64,000 nucleotides of DNA from JBBCJR01 sp037190805. GTDB lineage: Bacteria > Pseudomonadota > Alphaproteobacteria > Sphingomonadales > Sphingomonadaceae. The stretch covers positions 69,508 to 133,507 of the forward strand of contig JBBCJR010000014.1 in assembly GCA_037190805.1 (NCBI GenBank), in the 5' to 3' direction. Shown one piece after another: positions 1 through 8,386 of this stretch. Within the stretch, counting starts at the first letter, position 1; every line of letters starts with the position of its first letter. The notes under the pieces are model-generated. The model had not been told where the DNA came from. It did not search any database and saw nothing but the letters and a program-made list of their open reading frames with translations. The position numbers were made by a program, and so were the translations under genes.

Positions 1-986
1 GCGGCGGCACCGGCGCCGGCGGCGGAGGTCCACGACCCCTGCTCGGACGCGATGACCGTTCCATCCTTGTTATAGCTCTCGCTGGTCGCCTGGCTTTCGT
101 CGAGATTGACGTCGGCCTGGACCTCGGCGGTGTAGTTTCCGGCCCCGACCAACGGCGTCATCAGCTGAGCCAGCTGCTCGCGATACTTGCCCTCCACCTT
201 GCGCTGAAAGGCGATGCGCTGGTCGCTGGCGGCGACGGTCGGGTCGCTGTCATGCTGGGTCAGGAGACTGCCATTCTGGTCGACCACGGTAACGGCGTCG
301 GGCTTCATGCCCGGCACCGAAGAGGCGACAAGGTTGATGATCGAGCGCACCTGCGCGTCGCTGAGCGCGCGACCGGACGCCAGCTTCACCACCACCGACG
401 CCGACGGCGCGGCATTGTCACGCACGAAGACAGAGCTCTCGGGTGTCGCCAGATGGACACGCGCTTCGGTAACGGCATCGATTTCCTGGATCGAGCGGGC
501 GATCTCGCTCTCGCGCGCCTGGCGCAGACGCTCGCCCTCAACGGCACGACTGACGCCGAGCGGCAGCTGGTCGAGGATCGCATAGCCCCCCGGCGCCGCT
601 TTCGGCAGATTCTGGGAGGCCAGCAGCATCCGCGCCTTGTAATAATCCCCCTCGGCGACAGTGAGGGCGCCCGAGCCGCTGTCGACACGACTGGAAATGC
701 CGGCCGTGTTGAGAGAATCGCTGATCGCCTGCTTGTCGGCGTCTTCCAGCCCGGCGAACAGCAGCTTCTGCGGCGGCGTGCGGACCGTCGACCAGGCGAG
801 GGCCGCGCCGGCAAGCAGCAGGATCGCGAGCAGGAGCGGCAAGCTCTTGCGCACCGCCGGCTGGTTGAGGATGCTCGCCACGCCGCCGTCAAGGGCAGGC
901 AGGCGAATGCCCGCGCCGGTTGCGGCACGGGACGGCTGGGGGCTCAGGATTTCGCCTTGAGCGACGGCGGGAACGATGTCGGCCAT
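1..986 (-). CDS. fliF: Flagellar MS-ring protein FliF (C-terminal part beyond window)
   Basis: FliF forms the MS ring, the inner-membrane base on which the flagellar rotor and export gate assemble. The frame is open from an ATG at 986 to the window edge, giving the first 328 residues. It shows a first membrane helix (LLLAILLLAGAALAW) near residues 49-65, followed by the YscJ/FliF ring-building region with the phrases LLFAGLEDADKQAI, LPLGVSRAVEGERLRQARE and EARVHLATPE that are typical of the family. FliF is usually 530-570 residues long, so the periplasmic C-terminal part, second membrane helix and FliG-binding tail lie outside. It starts 3 nt after fliE and is presumably translated as the third gene of the operon that begins at 2641. 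Identity is certain; only completeness is limited by the edge. Confidence 0.96.
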   Translation of the reverse strand, partial: MADIVPAVAQGEILSPQPSRAATGAGIRLPALDGGVASILNQPAVRKSLPLLLAILLLAGAALAWSTVRTPPQKLLFAGLEDADKQAISDSLNTAGISSRVDSGSGALTVAEGDYYKARMLLASQNLPKAAPGGYAILDQLPLGVSRAVEGERLRQARESEIARSIQEIDAVTEARVHLATPESSVFVRDNAAPSASVVVKLASGRALSDAQVRSIINLVASSVPGMKPDAVTVVDQNGSLLTQHDSDPTVAASDQRIAFQRKVEGKYREQLAQLMTPLVGAGNYTAEVQADVNLDESQATSESYNKDGTVIASEQGSWTSAAGAGAA

Positions 987-989
987 GGC

Positions 990-1340
990 TTAGACCGGCA
1001 TGCTCATGATGTCTTTATAGGCAGACAACAGCTTGTTCCTTACCTGGAGGGTCGCTTCGAAACCGATCGATGCCTTCTGGCGGGCCAGCATCACCTCGGC
1101 GACGTCGACGCTGTCGCCGCGCTCATAGGCTTCGCTGCTGCGCGCGGCCTGATTCTGGGCCGCGTTGACGTCCTTCAGCATCGCATCGAGACGCGCGCCG
1201 AAGCCCCCCTCGGCCGGCTTGTCGACGGCGGGCGGGGTGATCGCGGGCTGGGCGCCGGCGGCGCGCGACAGGGCCGCGTTGCGCTCGAGGATCTGGGCGC
1301 GCAGCGCCATCACCTGACTGGTCGCGTCGATCCTGCTCAT
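990..1340 (-). CDS. fliE: Flagellar hook-basal body adaptor FliE
   Basis: FliE joins the MS ring to the proximal rod and is one of the first rod-type export substrates. The 116-residue product has the family length and the conserved C-terminal segment with VDVAEVMLARQKASIGFEA and VRNKLLSAYKDIMSM. The first 45 residues are Ala/Pro-rich and less conserved, as usual. Its ATG overlaps the stop of the upstream activator gene by 4 nt (ATGA), and fliF follows after 3 nt, so the three are very likely translationally coupled on one mRNA. Nothing odd is seen. Confidence 0.96.
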   Translation of the reverse strand: MSRIDATSQVMALRAQILERNAALSRAAGAQPAITPPAVDKPAEGGFGARLDAMLKDVNAAQNQAARSSEAYERGDSVDVAEVMLARQKASIGFEATLQVRNKLLSAYKDIMSMPV

Positions 1341-2641
1341 GCCACGGCCTCACGCAAATTTTCGTCTTCCGCAGCACGGATCGCGGCGAGGCGATAGCGC
1401 AGCGTCCGTTCGCTGATGCCCAGCCGCCGCGCCGTCTCGATCCGGTTACCGTTACAGGCCGCGAGCGTTTCCAGCACGGCCTGGAAGCTGGACAGGCGCA
1501 CGATGTTGCCGAGCGTCTGCGGCTCGCCGACCGGTTCCACGACCTTCAGCGGGAACGGCAGCGTCGCGCTCGACAGCGGAGCCAGAACGGCGCCGGCGGC
1601 CGGATTGTCGAAGATCAGATGAGCAACCTCGATGCGATCGCCGGTCGCCAACAGCAGCGCCCGCTGAAGGACGTTCTCCAGTTCGCGGACATTGCCCGGC
1701 CAGTCATGAGCCTGCAGCCGATCTAGCGCCCCCAAGGTCGGCCACGGCACAGCGCGGTCGATGTCGACGTGGCGAAGCAGAAGGGTGGCGATCAGCGCCG
1801 CGATATCCTGGCGACGTCCCGCCAGCGGCGTCGTCGACAGCGGGAATACCGACAGGCGGTAGTAGAGATCGGCGCGGAACCGGCCAGCCTCGACCTCCTC
1901 CCGCAGGTCGCGGTTGGCGGCGGCGATAACGCGGACGTCGACTTTCTCGGCCTCGGTCGCGCCCAGGGGCACGACTTCACGTTCCTGCAAGGCGCGCAGC
2001 AGCTTGGCCTGCAGCGCCAGCGGCAATTCACCGATCTCGTCGAGGAAGAGGGTGCCGCCATCGGCAGCGCGGAAGAAGCCCTGCGACGCCCCGGCGGCGC
2101 CGGTGAAAGCCCCCTTCTGATGGCCGAACAGCAGCGCTTCAAGCATGGTTTCGGGTAAGGCGGCGCAGTTCACCGCGACAAACGACTTGTTGGACCGGGG
2201 CGACCGGTTATGGATGAAGCGCGACAGCACTTCCTTGCCGGTCCCCGTCGGTCCGCCGACCAGCACCGTAACGTCGCTCTGGGCAACACGTTCGGCAAGC
2301 GCGAACAGCGCCAAACTCTGGGGATCGGCGGCCGAAGGCGCATCGGACGCGCGCAGCAGTTCGGCGGCGAAGGCATGGCCGAACAGCAGGTCGTCGTTAC
2401 CATAGCCAAGCCGCGCGGGGCGCCCGTCGGCGGCAGGCCGCGCGATTCGTATGTCGCCGGTCTCGATCACCAGCGTCCGCGGCGCCAGCGGCAGCGGTTC
2501 GCCCGCCATCACCACGAAATTGTCGTCGGGACCGGCGAGGGAGGCATCGAAGGGGCGCACATCGCGACCGAGGCCGCGCAACCAGGACATCAGAACCGGT
2601 CTGGCGGTCATCGCCAGTTCGCTGAAAAACACCGTCGGCAT
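1337..2641 (-). CDS. flbD: Sigma-54-dependent flagellar activator, FlbD/FleQ type, without a typical receiver
   Basis: This 434-residue protein is an NtrC-family enhancer-binding activator of sigma-54 promoters. Walker A (GPTGTGKE, residues about 130-137), the sigma-54 contact loop GAFTGA (177-182) and Walker B (GGTLFLDE, about 195-202) are intact, and a Fis-type helix-turn-helix (RIETARRLGISERTLRYR) closes the C-terminus. The N-terminal 105 residues do not show the Asp/Lys pattern of a phospho-receiver, so activity may be set by a partner protein, as FliX does for Caulobacter FlbD, rather than by phosphorylation; that is inference. The start has a GGGGGAGG ribosome site 7 nt upstream. The gene heads the fliE-fliF operon, and sigma-54 promoters at 12162, 14735 and 14875 are its likely targets. 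The FlbD name rests on context plus domain order. Confidence 0.88.
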   Translation of the reverse strand: MPTVFFSELAMTARPVLMSWLRGLGRDVRPFDASLAGPDDNFVVMAGEPLPLAPRTLVIETGDIRIARPAADGRPARLGYGNDDLLFGHAFAAELLRASDAPSAADPQSLALFALAERVAQSDVTVLVGGPTGTGKEVLSRFIHNRSPRSNKSFVAVNCAALPETMLEALLFGHQKGAFTGAAGASQGFFRAADGGTLFLDEIGELPLALQAKLLRALQEREVVPLGATEAEKVDVRVIAAANRDLREEVEAGRFRADLYYRLSVFPLSTTPLAGRRQDIAALIATLLLRHVDIDRAVPWPTLGALDRLQAHDWPGNVRELENVLQRALLLATGDRIEVAHLIFDNPAAGAVLAPLSSATLPFPLKVVEPVGEPQTLGNIVRLSSFQAVLETLAACNGNRIETARRLGISERTLRYRLAAIRAAEDENLREAVA

Positions 2642-2943
2642 TCAAGCGCCTCCCCCGGAGAGCCGAATGCGTCTCCCTTGTGTTCCCTGATGGTCTTAAT
2701 TGGTAAACAAACCATCAACGATTGGCTGGATTCAGCCGTTTTCGAGAAGAAAAAGATTCACGTTCGCGCGCGGTCGTCTTCGCGCGCGCGAAGCCCGTCC
2801 CAGCCGGTCGACCAGCGGCGGGGGTGATCGGAATAGCCCGCTAAAGTCCGTCGCCAAGCTGCCGTTTGGGTTGCTGGCGGCACAAGCGCTCCGGACTTTC
2901 ACGGAACGACCGGGGCTCGCCGACACTGAACGGAGACGAGATC
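2642..2943. other. Divergent intergenic region between flbD and fliC
   Basis: This 302-nt stretch separates the minus-strand flbD operon from plus-strand fliC and contains no convincing gene. It holds the sigma-28 promoter described separately, a TGGT/ACCA inverted pair around 2701-2714, a CG-alternating tract near 2765-2795, and the fliC ribosome site GGAGACGAG just before 2944. I see no strong sigma-54 box facing flbD, so the activator gene itself may be read from a sigma-70 promoter. Confidence 0.6.
2842..2868 (+). promoter_or_regulatory. Sigma-28 (FliA) promoter of fliC
   Basis: The -35 element TAAAGTCC (2842-2849), an 11-nt spacer and the -10 element GCCGTTTG (2861-2868) match the enterobacterial FliA consensus TAAAGTTT-N11-GCCGATAA at TAAAGT and GCCG with the exact spacing. 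It lies about 75 nt upstream of the flagellin ATG, leaving a leader of normal length. fliA and flgM are both in this window, which supports late-class control of flagellin. Confidence 0.75.
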
Positions 2944-4623
2944 ATGACTGTTATCGGAACCAACATCTCGGCGCTACGTGCCCAGAACGGCGCCCGCGTC
3001 GCCCAGAGCAGCCTGCAGAGCGCCATGGAGCGTCTGTCCACCGGTTCGCGCATCAACAGCGCGAAGGACGACGCCGCCGGCCTCGCCATCGCCAGCCGCA
3101 TGACCTCGCAGGTCAAGGGCCTGGCGGTCGCCATCCGCAACGCCTCGGACGGCATCTCGATGGCTCAGACCGCCGAAGGCGCGCTGGGCGAAGTCACCAA
3201 CATGCTGCAGCGCCTGAAGGAACTGGCGGTCCAGTCGTCGAACGGCACCTTGGGCAAGTCAGAGCGCGCCGCGCTGCAGAATGAGACCAACCAGCTGCTC
3301 GAGCAGATCAACGACATCGCCCGGACGACCAACTTCAACGGCATGAAGCTGTTCGACGGTTCGGTCAACGCGCTGAAGCTGCAGACCGGCGTCAATGCCG
3401 GCGACCAGGTATCGATCTCGGTCAGCGCCCTGTCGACCAACTCGCTGGGCCTCACCGCTGGCGGCCAGGCCGGGCAGAGCGTTTCGGGCCGTGTCGCCAA
3501 CGCCTCGCTGACCATCGCCGCCAATGCGGTGACGTTCAACGGCGTTAACGCGCTGGGTTCGGACATCTCGGCCGTGACCTCGGACATCGCCAAGTCGATC
3601 GCCGACGCGATCAACCAGAACAGCACGAAGTCGGGCGTCACCGCGACCGCGTCGAACGTCGTCAACAGCGGTGCCATCACCGCCACCACCTTCGCCGCCG
3701 GCGACCTCACCATCGGCGGCGTCGCCGTGGGTGCGGCCGGCAGCCTTGAGGACCTGGTCGCCAACATCAACCGCGGCGATTTCGACGTCACCGCGACGCT
3801 CAATGCTGACAAGACGATCAGCCTGTCGAACTCGACCGGTGAAGAGATCGTCATCGGCGGCACCGCCTCTGTGACGAAGTTCACCAACGGCACCTATCAG
3901 GGCTTTGTCTCCCTGCAGAGCGCCGATGGCCGTGACATCCAGGTCAAGGGCACCTCGACGACCGCGGCGACCGCCGCCGCCGACGCCGCGAAGCTGGGCT
4001 TCAATCAGACCACGGACGGCGTCACCTATGTGGGTTCAGCCGCGGTCGGCGCCACCGCTGCCGACCAGATCAACGACGACGGCCTGTTCATCAACGGCGT
4101 CGAGATCGGCACCACCACCGGCAGCACTACCGCCGGCGCCAACGCCACGGCGATCACCGCCGCGATCAACGCCAAGACCGAAGAGACCGGTGTCAAGGCG
4201 ATCAACAATGGCGGCACCCTGACCCTGGTGTCGAACGATGGCTCGCCGGTCCGCCTGGAAGGCGCCGACGTCGCCAAGCTGGGCCTGGTCGCTCAGGGCG
4301 GCACCAACAACATGAACGCCACGCTCGACATCTCGACCCAGTCGGCGGCCGGTTCGGCCCTCGCCCGGATCGACGCGGCGCTCGACGTGGTGTCGGCCAA
4401 GCGCGGCGACCTGGGTGCTCTCCAGAGCCGGCTCGAGGTGACGGTCAACAACCTGTCCACCACCTCGACCAACCTGGTCGATGCGCGCAGCCGCATCCAG
4501 GACGCGGATTTCTCGGCCGAGACGACCAATCTCGCCAAGGCCCAGATCCTTTCGCAGGCTGCCACGGCGATGCTCGCCCAGGCCAACCAGAGCCAGCAGA
4601 ACGTGCTGAGCCTGCTCCGCTAA
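2944..4623 (+). CDS. fliC: Flagellin FliC
   Basis: Flagellin is the filament subunit, secreted through the flagellar export channel. The 559-residue protein begins MTVIGTNISALRAQNG and keeps both D0/D1 coiled-coil ends: LSTGSRINSAKDDAAGLAIA near the N-terminus and ARSRIQDADFSAETTNLAKA to QNVLSLLR at the C-terminus. The middle has at least two repeats resembling the flagellin hook-IN motif, around residues 180-230 and 370-430 (for example LFINGVEIG). The ATG at 2944 was chosen over an upstream in-frame ATG at 2866 because GGAGACGAG lies just before it and the family N-terminus begins there. A FliA promoter precedes it and a strong terminator follows, so it is a monocistronic late gene. Confidence 0.97.
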   Translation: MTVIGTNISALRAQNGARVAQSSLQSAMERLSTGSRINSAKDDAAGLAIASRMTSQVKGLAVAIRNASDGISMAQTAEGALGEVTNMLQRLKELAVQSSNGTLGKSERAALQNETNQLLEQINDIARTTNFNGMKLFDGSVNALKLQTGVNAGDQVSISVSALSTNSLGLTAGGQAGQSVSGRVANASLTIAANAVTFNGVNALGSDISAVTSDIAKSIADAINQNSTKSGVTATASNVVNSGAITATTFAAGDLTIGGVAVGAAGSLEDLVANINRGDFDVTATLNADKTISLSNSTGEEIVIGGTASVTKFTNGTYQGFVSLQSADGRDIQVKGTSTTAATAAADAAKLGFNQTTDGVTYVGSAAVGATAADQINDDGLFINGVEIGTTTGSTTAGANATAITAAINAKTEETGVKAINNGGTLTLVSNDGSPVRLEGADVAKLGLVAQGGTNNMNATLDISTQSAAGSALARIDAALDVVSAKRGDLGALQSRLEVTVNNLSTTSTNLVDARSRIQDADFSAETTNLAKAQILSQAATAMLAQANQSQQNVLSLLR

Positions 4624-4643
4624 GACCGTCTCCGGTCTAAGGG

Positions 4644-4680
4644 AAAGCCCCCCGGTGTTCGGCCACCGGGGGGCTTTCTT
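4644..4680 (+). terminator. Rho-independent terminator of fliC
   Basis: A perfect 14-bp stem, AAAGCCCCCCGGTG (4644-4657) paired with CACCGGGGGGCTTT (4664-4677), closes a 6-nt loop TTCGGC and runs into a T-rich tail (CTTTCTTGTG). A smaller hairpin, AGACCG/CGGTCT, sits directly after the stop codon. A terminator this strong is what one expects behind an abundant flagellin transcript. Confidence 0.93.
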
Positions 4681-4823
4681 GTGTTCGCGCTCCCGCTCCG
4701 CCGATCTGTCATCGAACGATATTAGGAGGGCGATGGCGCTTCCGATTGCGGCAGGCAGGCTCTATATATCGCGATGCGTGACTGGATATTGCGTCTGATG
4801 ATCCCGCTTTTCGGCTTCCTTTC

Positions 4824-6032
4824 ATGAACGGCGCGCCTCCCCAATGGCGGGCACCCGCCGCCAGCCCCCGACCCACGGCAACGCCATTCGAATGCATCGC
4901 CCTGCTGCTTCAGGGTGGAGGCGCGCTCGGCGCCTATCAGGCCGGGGTCTATGAGGCGCTGGCAGAACATGGCATCGAACCGACCTGGGTGGCGGGCATC
5001 TCCATCGGCGCGATCAACAGCGCCATCATCGCCGGCAATCCACCGGAACGCCGGGTCGAGCAGCTCCGCGCCTTCTGGGAAATGGTGAGCGCCGGCACGG
5101 CCGGCTGGCCGGGCTGGCTCCCCGACATATTCCACCTCGACGATCTGCGTGGGGCCATCAACCAGATGGCGGCGGGCGAAGCGCTGATACGCGGCGTGCC
5201 GGGCTTTTTTGCTCCCCGCTTCCTACCCCCGCCGCTTCAGCCTCACGGCACGCCAGCGGCGATCAGCTGGTATGATACCGGCGCCCTCAAGACGACGCTT
5301 GAGCGGCTGGTCGATTTCGATCGCATCAACGCCGGCGGAATGCGGTTCAGCGTGGGCGCCGTCAACGTCCGCACCGGTAATTTCTCCTATTTCGACAATG
5401 CGACCGACACCATTCGGGCCGAGCATGTCATGGCCAGCGGGGCCCTGCCCCCGGCCTTCGCGCCGGTCGAGATCGACGGTGAACATTATTGGGACGGCGG
5501 CATGGTCTCGAACACACCGCTCGACTGGGTGCTGTCGGCCCATTCCGACCTCGACACGCTGATCCTGCAGATCGACCTGTGGAGCGCGTCCGGCGTGCTG
5601 CCGCGCGACCTAGCGAGCGTCGGGGTCCGGATGAAGGAAATCCAGTATTCCAGCCGCACCCGCGCCGCGACCGACAGCTTTCGCCGTCAGCAGTTGCTCC
5701 GCGCCGCCTTTCGCGAGCTGGCGGAAGGGTTGCCGGCCAAGCTCGCCGACAGCCCGGCTGCGCGAACGCTGACCGAGGTTTCGGGCCATGCGGTCTACAA
5801 CATCGTCCAGCTGATCTATCATTCGCCCACCTATGAGGGCGAGTCGAAGGACTATGAGTTCTCGCGCCGGACGATGGAGGATCACTGGCGCGCCGGGCAT
5901 GACAATGCCCATAACAGTCTGTCTCATCCAGAAGTGCTGAGGTTGCCCGACGACCCCTCTGGCGTCGCGGTCTATGATTTTACCACCCCGGCGCGGTCGC
6001 ACGAAACCGCCAAGCCGAGAAAGGAAGCCTGA
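4824..6032 (+). CDS. Patatin-like phospholipase with DUF3734-type C-terminus
   Basis: This 402-residue protein is a patatin-fold Ser/Asp acyl hydrolase. It has the oxyanion loop GGGALGAYQAG (residues 31-41), the nucleophile elbow GISIG with Ser60, and the catalytic Asp224 in DGGMVSNTPLDW. The roughly 130 residues after the patatin domain (RMKEIQYSSRTRAATDSF onward) match what I recall of DUF3734, a domain found in patatins neighbouring 3-hydroxybutyrate dehydrogenase. The stop codon overlaps the next start (TGATG), so the two are co-translated. No Shine-Dalgarno sequence precedes the ATG; a 21-codon upstream ORF at 4733 does have an AGGAGG. Substrate is unknown; an acylglycerol, phospholipid or polyhydroxybutyrate-related ester is possible. 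Confidence 0.88.
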   Translation: MNGAPPQWRAPAASPRPTATPFECIALLLQGGGALGAYQAGVYEALAEHGIEPTWVAGISIGAINSAIIAGNPPERRVEQLRAFWEMVSAGTAGWPGWLPDIFHLDDLRGAINQMAAGEALIRGVPGFFAPRFLPPPLQPHGTPAAISWYDTGALKTTLERLVDFDRINAGGMRFSVGAVNVRTGNFSYFDNATDTIRAEHVMASGALPPAFAPVEIDGEHYWDGGMVSNTPLDWVLSAHSDLDTLILQIDLWSASGVLPRDLASVGVRMKEIQYSSRTRAATDSFRRQQLLRAAFRELAEGLPAKLADSPAARTLTEVSGHAVYNIVQLIYHSPTYEGESKDYEFSRRTMEDHWRAGHDNAHNSLSHPEVLRLPDDPSGVAVYDFTTPARSHETAKPRKEA

Positions 6033-6814
6033 TGAGTTTGAACGGCAAGGTCGCGATCATCACCGGCGCGGCAAGCGGCATCGGCAAGGAGATCGCCCGC
6101 GAATTCCTTGCGGCCGGCGCGAAAGTGGCCATCGCCGACCTGAAGGGTGACGCTGCCGACGCCACCGCGCGCGAGCTCGATCCGACCGGCGGCGCGGCAA
6201 TGGGCGTCGCGATGGACGTCACAGACGAGGCGCAGGTGAACGCCGGCGTCGACGCCGTCGCGGCGCGCTTCGGGGGCATCGACGTGCTGGTGTCGAACGC
6301 AGGCATCCAGATCGTTTCGGCGGTGGACGAGCTGCCTTTCGCCGACTGGAAGCGACTGCTGGCCATTCATCTCGACGGTGCCTTTCTGACCACCAAGGCG
6401 GTGCTCAAGCACATGTATGCCGGCGGCCGCGGCGGCAGCGTCCTCTATATGGGTTCGGTCCATTCCAAGGAGGCGTCTGTGCTGAAGGCGCCCTATGTCA
6501 CTGCCAAGCACGGCCTCATCGGCCTCGCCAAGGTGGTCGCGAAGGAAGGCGCGAAGCACGGCGTGCGCTCCAACGTCATCTGCCCCGGCTTCGTGCGTAC
6601 CCCGCTGGTCGAGAAGCAGATTCCCGAACAGGCCCGCGACCTCGGCATCAGCGAGGCCGAGGTGGTCAGCAAGATCATGCTCAAGGACACCGTCGACGGC
6701 GAGTTCACGACGGTCGACGACGTGGCACGAACGGCAGTGTTCCTGGCAGGTTTTCCAACCAATGCGCTGACCGGCCAGTCGATCGTTGTCAGTCACGGGT
6801 GGTTCATGCAATGA
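6032..6814 (+). CDS. bdhA: 3-hydroxybutyrate dehydrogenase (SDR family)
   Basis: The enzyme interconverts (R)-3-hydroxybutyrate and acetoacetate with NAD, a step in polyhydroxybutyrate and ketone-body use. The 260-residue product is a classical SDR: TGAASGIG cofactor motif near residue 12, NAG motif near residue 90, catalytic Ser in YMGSVHSKEAS, Tyr and Lys in PYVTAKHG. The C-terminal QSIVVSHGWFMQ is characteristic of bacterial 3-hydroxybutyrate dehydrogenases. It overlaps the patatin stop by 1 nt, which makes a shared acyl-ester pathway likely. Nothing is missing. Confidence 0.9.
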   Translation: MSLNGKVAIITGAASGIGKEIAREFLAAGAKVAIADLKGDAADATARELDPTGGAAMGVAMDVTDEAQVNAGVDAVAARFGGIDVLVSNAGIQIVSAVDELPFADWKRLLAIHLDGAFLTTKAVLKHMYAGGRGGSVLYMGSVHSKEASVLKAPYVTAKHGLIGLAKVVAKEGAKHGVRSNVICPGFVRTPLVEKQIPEQARDLGISEAEVVSKIMLKDTVDGEFTTVDDVARTAVFLAGFPTNALTGQSIVVSHGWFMQ

Positions 6815-6842
6815 CACCGCCATCGGCCGGCGGAGTGATGGC

Positions 6843-7532
6843 ATGCGCGAGGATCTGAGCCACTGGACGCCAAGGTCACGCCCCGAACACAGCACGTTCG
6901 AGGGCGCCTATGTGCGGATCGAGCCGCTTGATGCGGACCGTCATGGCCGGCAGTTGTTCGAATCGTCGAACGTCGCCGACGCGGAGGACAAGTTCCGCTA
7001 TCTCTATGAATTGCCGCCTGCCGACGAAGCGAGCTTCGACGCCTGGGTGCGCCGGGCGGCGGCAGGGACGGACCCGCTGTTCTTCGCTGTCATCGATCGC
7101 GCCACCGGCCGGGTCGCGGGCCGTCAGTCACTGATGCGGATCGACCCGGTCAACGGGGTCATCGAGATCGGCAACATCTATTGGGGACCGCTGATCTCGC
7201 GCCGTCCCGCCGCGACCGAGGCGCTCTACCTGTTCATGGCCTACGCCTTCGACACACTGGGCTATCGCCGCTTCGAGTGGAAGTGCAACGACGAGAATGC
7301 CCCATCCAAGCGCGCCGCGATCCGGTTCGGCTTTACTCCTGAGGGCGTCTTCCGCCAGCATCTGGTGGTCAAGGGCCTCAATCGCGACACGGCCTGGTTC
7401 TCGGTCATCGACAAGGAATGGCCAGCGCTGAAAGCCGGCTATCAGGCGTGGCTGTCCCCCGGCAATTTCGATTCCGACGGACAGCAGCGGACGCGGCTGG
7501 AACAGGCCATTGCCATGGCCGCCACACACTGA
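6843..7532 (+). CDS. GNAT family N-acetyltransferase (RimJ/RimL-like)
   Basis: A 229-residue acetyl-CoA-dependent N-acetyltransferase of the RimJ/RimL type. The features are an N-terminal VRIEPLDADRHGRQLF strand-helix, the central FAVIDRATGRVAGRQSLMRID strands, the cofactor-region segment SRRPAATEALYLFMAYAF, and ECNDENAPSKRAAIRFGF-like wording (KCNDENAPSKRAAIRFGF) that is standard in the family. The start at 6843 follows CGGAGTG and avoids a 29-nt overlap with the dehydrogenase. The acceptor (protein N-terminus or small amine) cannot be told. It lies downstream of the patatin-bdhA pair and may be co-transcribed. Confidence 0.85.
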   Translation: MREDLSHWTPRSRPEHSTFEGAYVRIEPLDADRHGRQLFESSNVADAEDKFRYLYELPPADEASFDAWVRRAAAGTDPLFFAVIDRATGRVAGRQSLMRIDPVNGVIEIGNIYWGPLISRRPAATEALYLFMAYAFDTLGYRRFEWKCNDENAPSKRAAIRFGFTPEGVFRQHLVVKGLNRDTAWFSVIDKEWPALKAGYQAWLSPGNFDSDGQQRTRLEQAIAMAATH

Positions 7533-7547
7533 GCCGAACCGGCGGCG

Positions 7548-8318
7548 TCACTCCTCCGCAGCGCGGGCGTCCTCGACGAACTTGTTCAGCTGCACCACGG
7601 TTTCATCGAAGCGCCCCTCCCGCTCGGCATCGCGCAGGAAACGGACCCGTTCGACCAGAATCTCGGACGGCGTCGGCTGACGCGCGAACAGCGTCGCTAC
7701 CTCGTCGGTGAACTCGGCGAGTGGCTGATAGCCAGGACGATCCTCCTGTCCGGGCGTGAGGCCGGTCTGCACGGCGGGCGGGGCCAGCTCGATCACCTCG
7801 ACCTGCCCCTTCAGCGCCTGACGCAAGGCGACGGTGTAGGAATGAATTGCGGCCTTGGTGGCGTTGTAGGTCGGCGAAATCACCAGCGGCACAAAGGCAA
7901 GGCCAGAGGTCACATTGACGATGACGGCGTCCGGCCGCGAAATGAGATGGCTGATCAGAGCGTCGATCAGTCGGATCGGCCCCAGCAGGTTGGTGGTGAT
8001 CATCGCCTCGGCATCACCAAGGTCGCGGGCATGATCCAGCGCCTCGAAACGCATGATGCCAGCATTGTTGATGAGAACGTTGACGTCCGGGTGCGCACCC
8101 AACAACCGCCCCGCGAAGTCGGCGATACCGGCAGCGCTGTCGACGTCCAGCGTCAGCGCATGCATGTTCGCGCGTCCGGCGATGACGCGGTCGAGCGCGT
8201 CCTGCCGCCGTCCCGCAACGATCACCTTGTTGCCGTCGTCATGGAAGCGCTGCGCCAGTGCCGCGCCAATGCCCGACCCGCCGCCCGTAATGAGAATCGT
8301 GTTGCCGGACTGCTTCAT
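7548..8318 (-). CDS. Short-chain dehydrogenase, DltE-like
   Basis: A 256-residue SDR oxidoreductase of the DltE-like group. TGGGSGIGAALA near residue 12 binds the cofactor, NNAGIM is the structural Asn motif, and Ser, Tyr and Lys of the active site lie in NVTSGLAFVP and PTYNATKAAIHSY. The physiological substrate is not known. I start it at the ATG at 8318, where GAGGTGG precedes, rather than at the upstream in-frame ATG at 8369. It converges on the GNAT gene with only 15 nt between stops and sits directly behind fliA on the same strand, but the family gives no link to flagella. Confidence 0.85.
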   Translation of the reverse strand: MKQSGNTILITGGGSGIGAALAQRFHDDGNKVIVAGRRQDALDRVIAGRANMHALTLDVDSAAGIADFAGRLLGAHPDVNVLINNAGIMRFEALDHARDLGDAEAMITTNLLGPIRLIDALISHLISRPDAVIVNVTSGLAFVPLVISPTYNATKAAIHSYTVALRQALKGQVEVIELAPPAVQTGLTPGQEDRPGYQPLAEFTDEVATLFARQPTPSEILVERVRFLRDAEREGRFDETVVQLNKFVEDARAAEE

Positions 8319-8386
8319 GACGCCACCTCGCTCCTGAACCGAGGCACAGTATTTCAGCGTCGCGATCACCCAGCAAGGGGCGTGGA

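Noticed and set aside
252..1397. Long plus-strand frame opposite fliF, fliE and flbD
   Set aside because: It is the antisense shadow of GC-rich coding sequence; the minus strand encodes clear FliF and FliE.
2874..2889. Weak sigma-54-like site TGGC-N8-GCGCT before fliC
   Set aside because: The -12 part lacks TTGC and the overlapping sigma-28 site is a far better match; flagellin is normally FliA-dependent.
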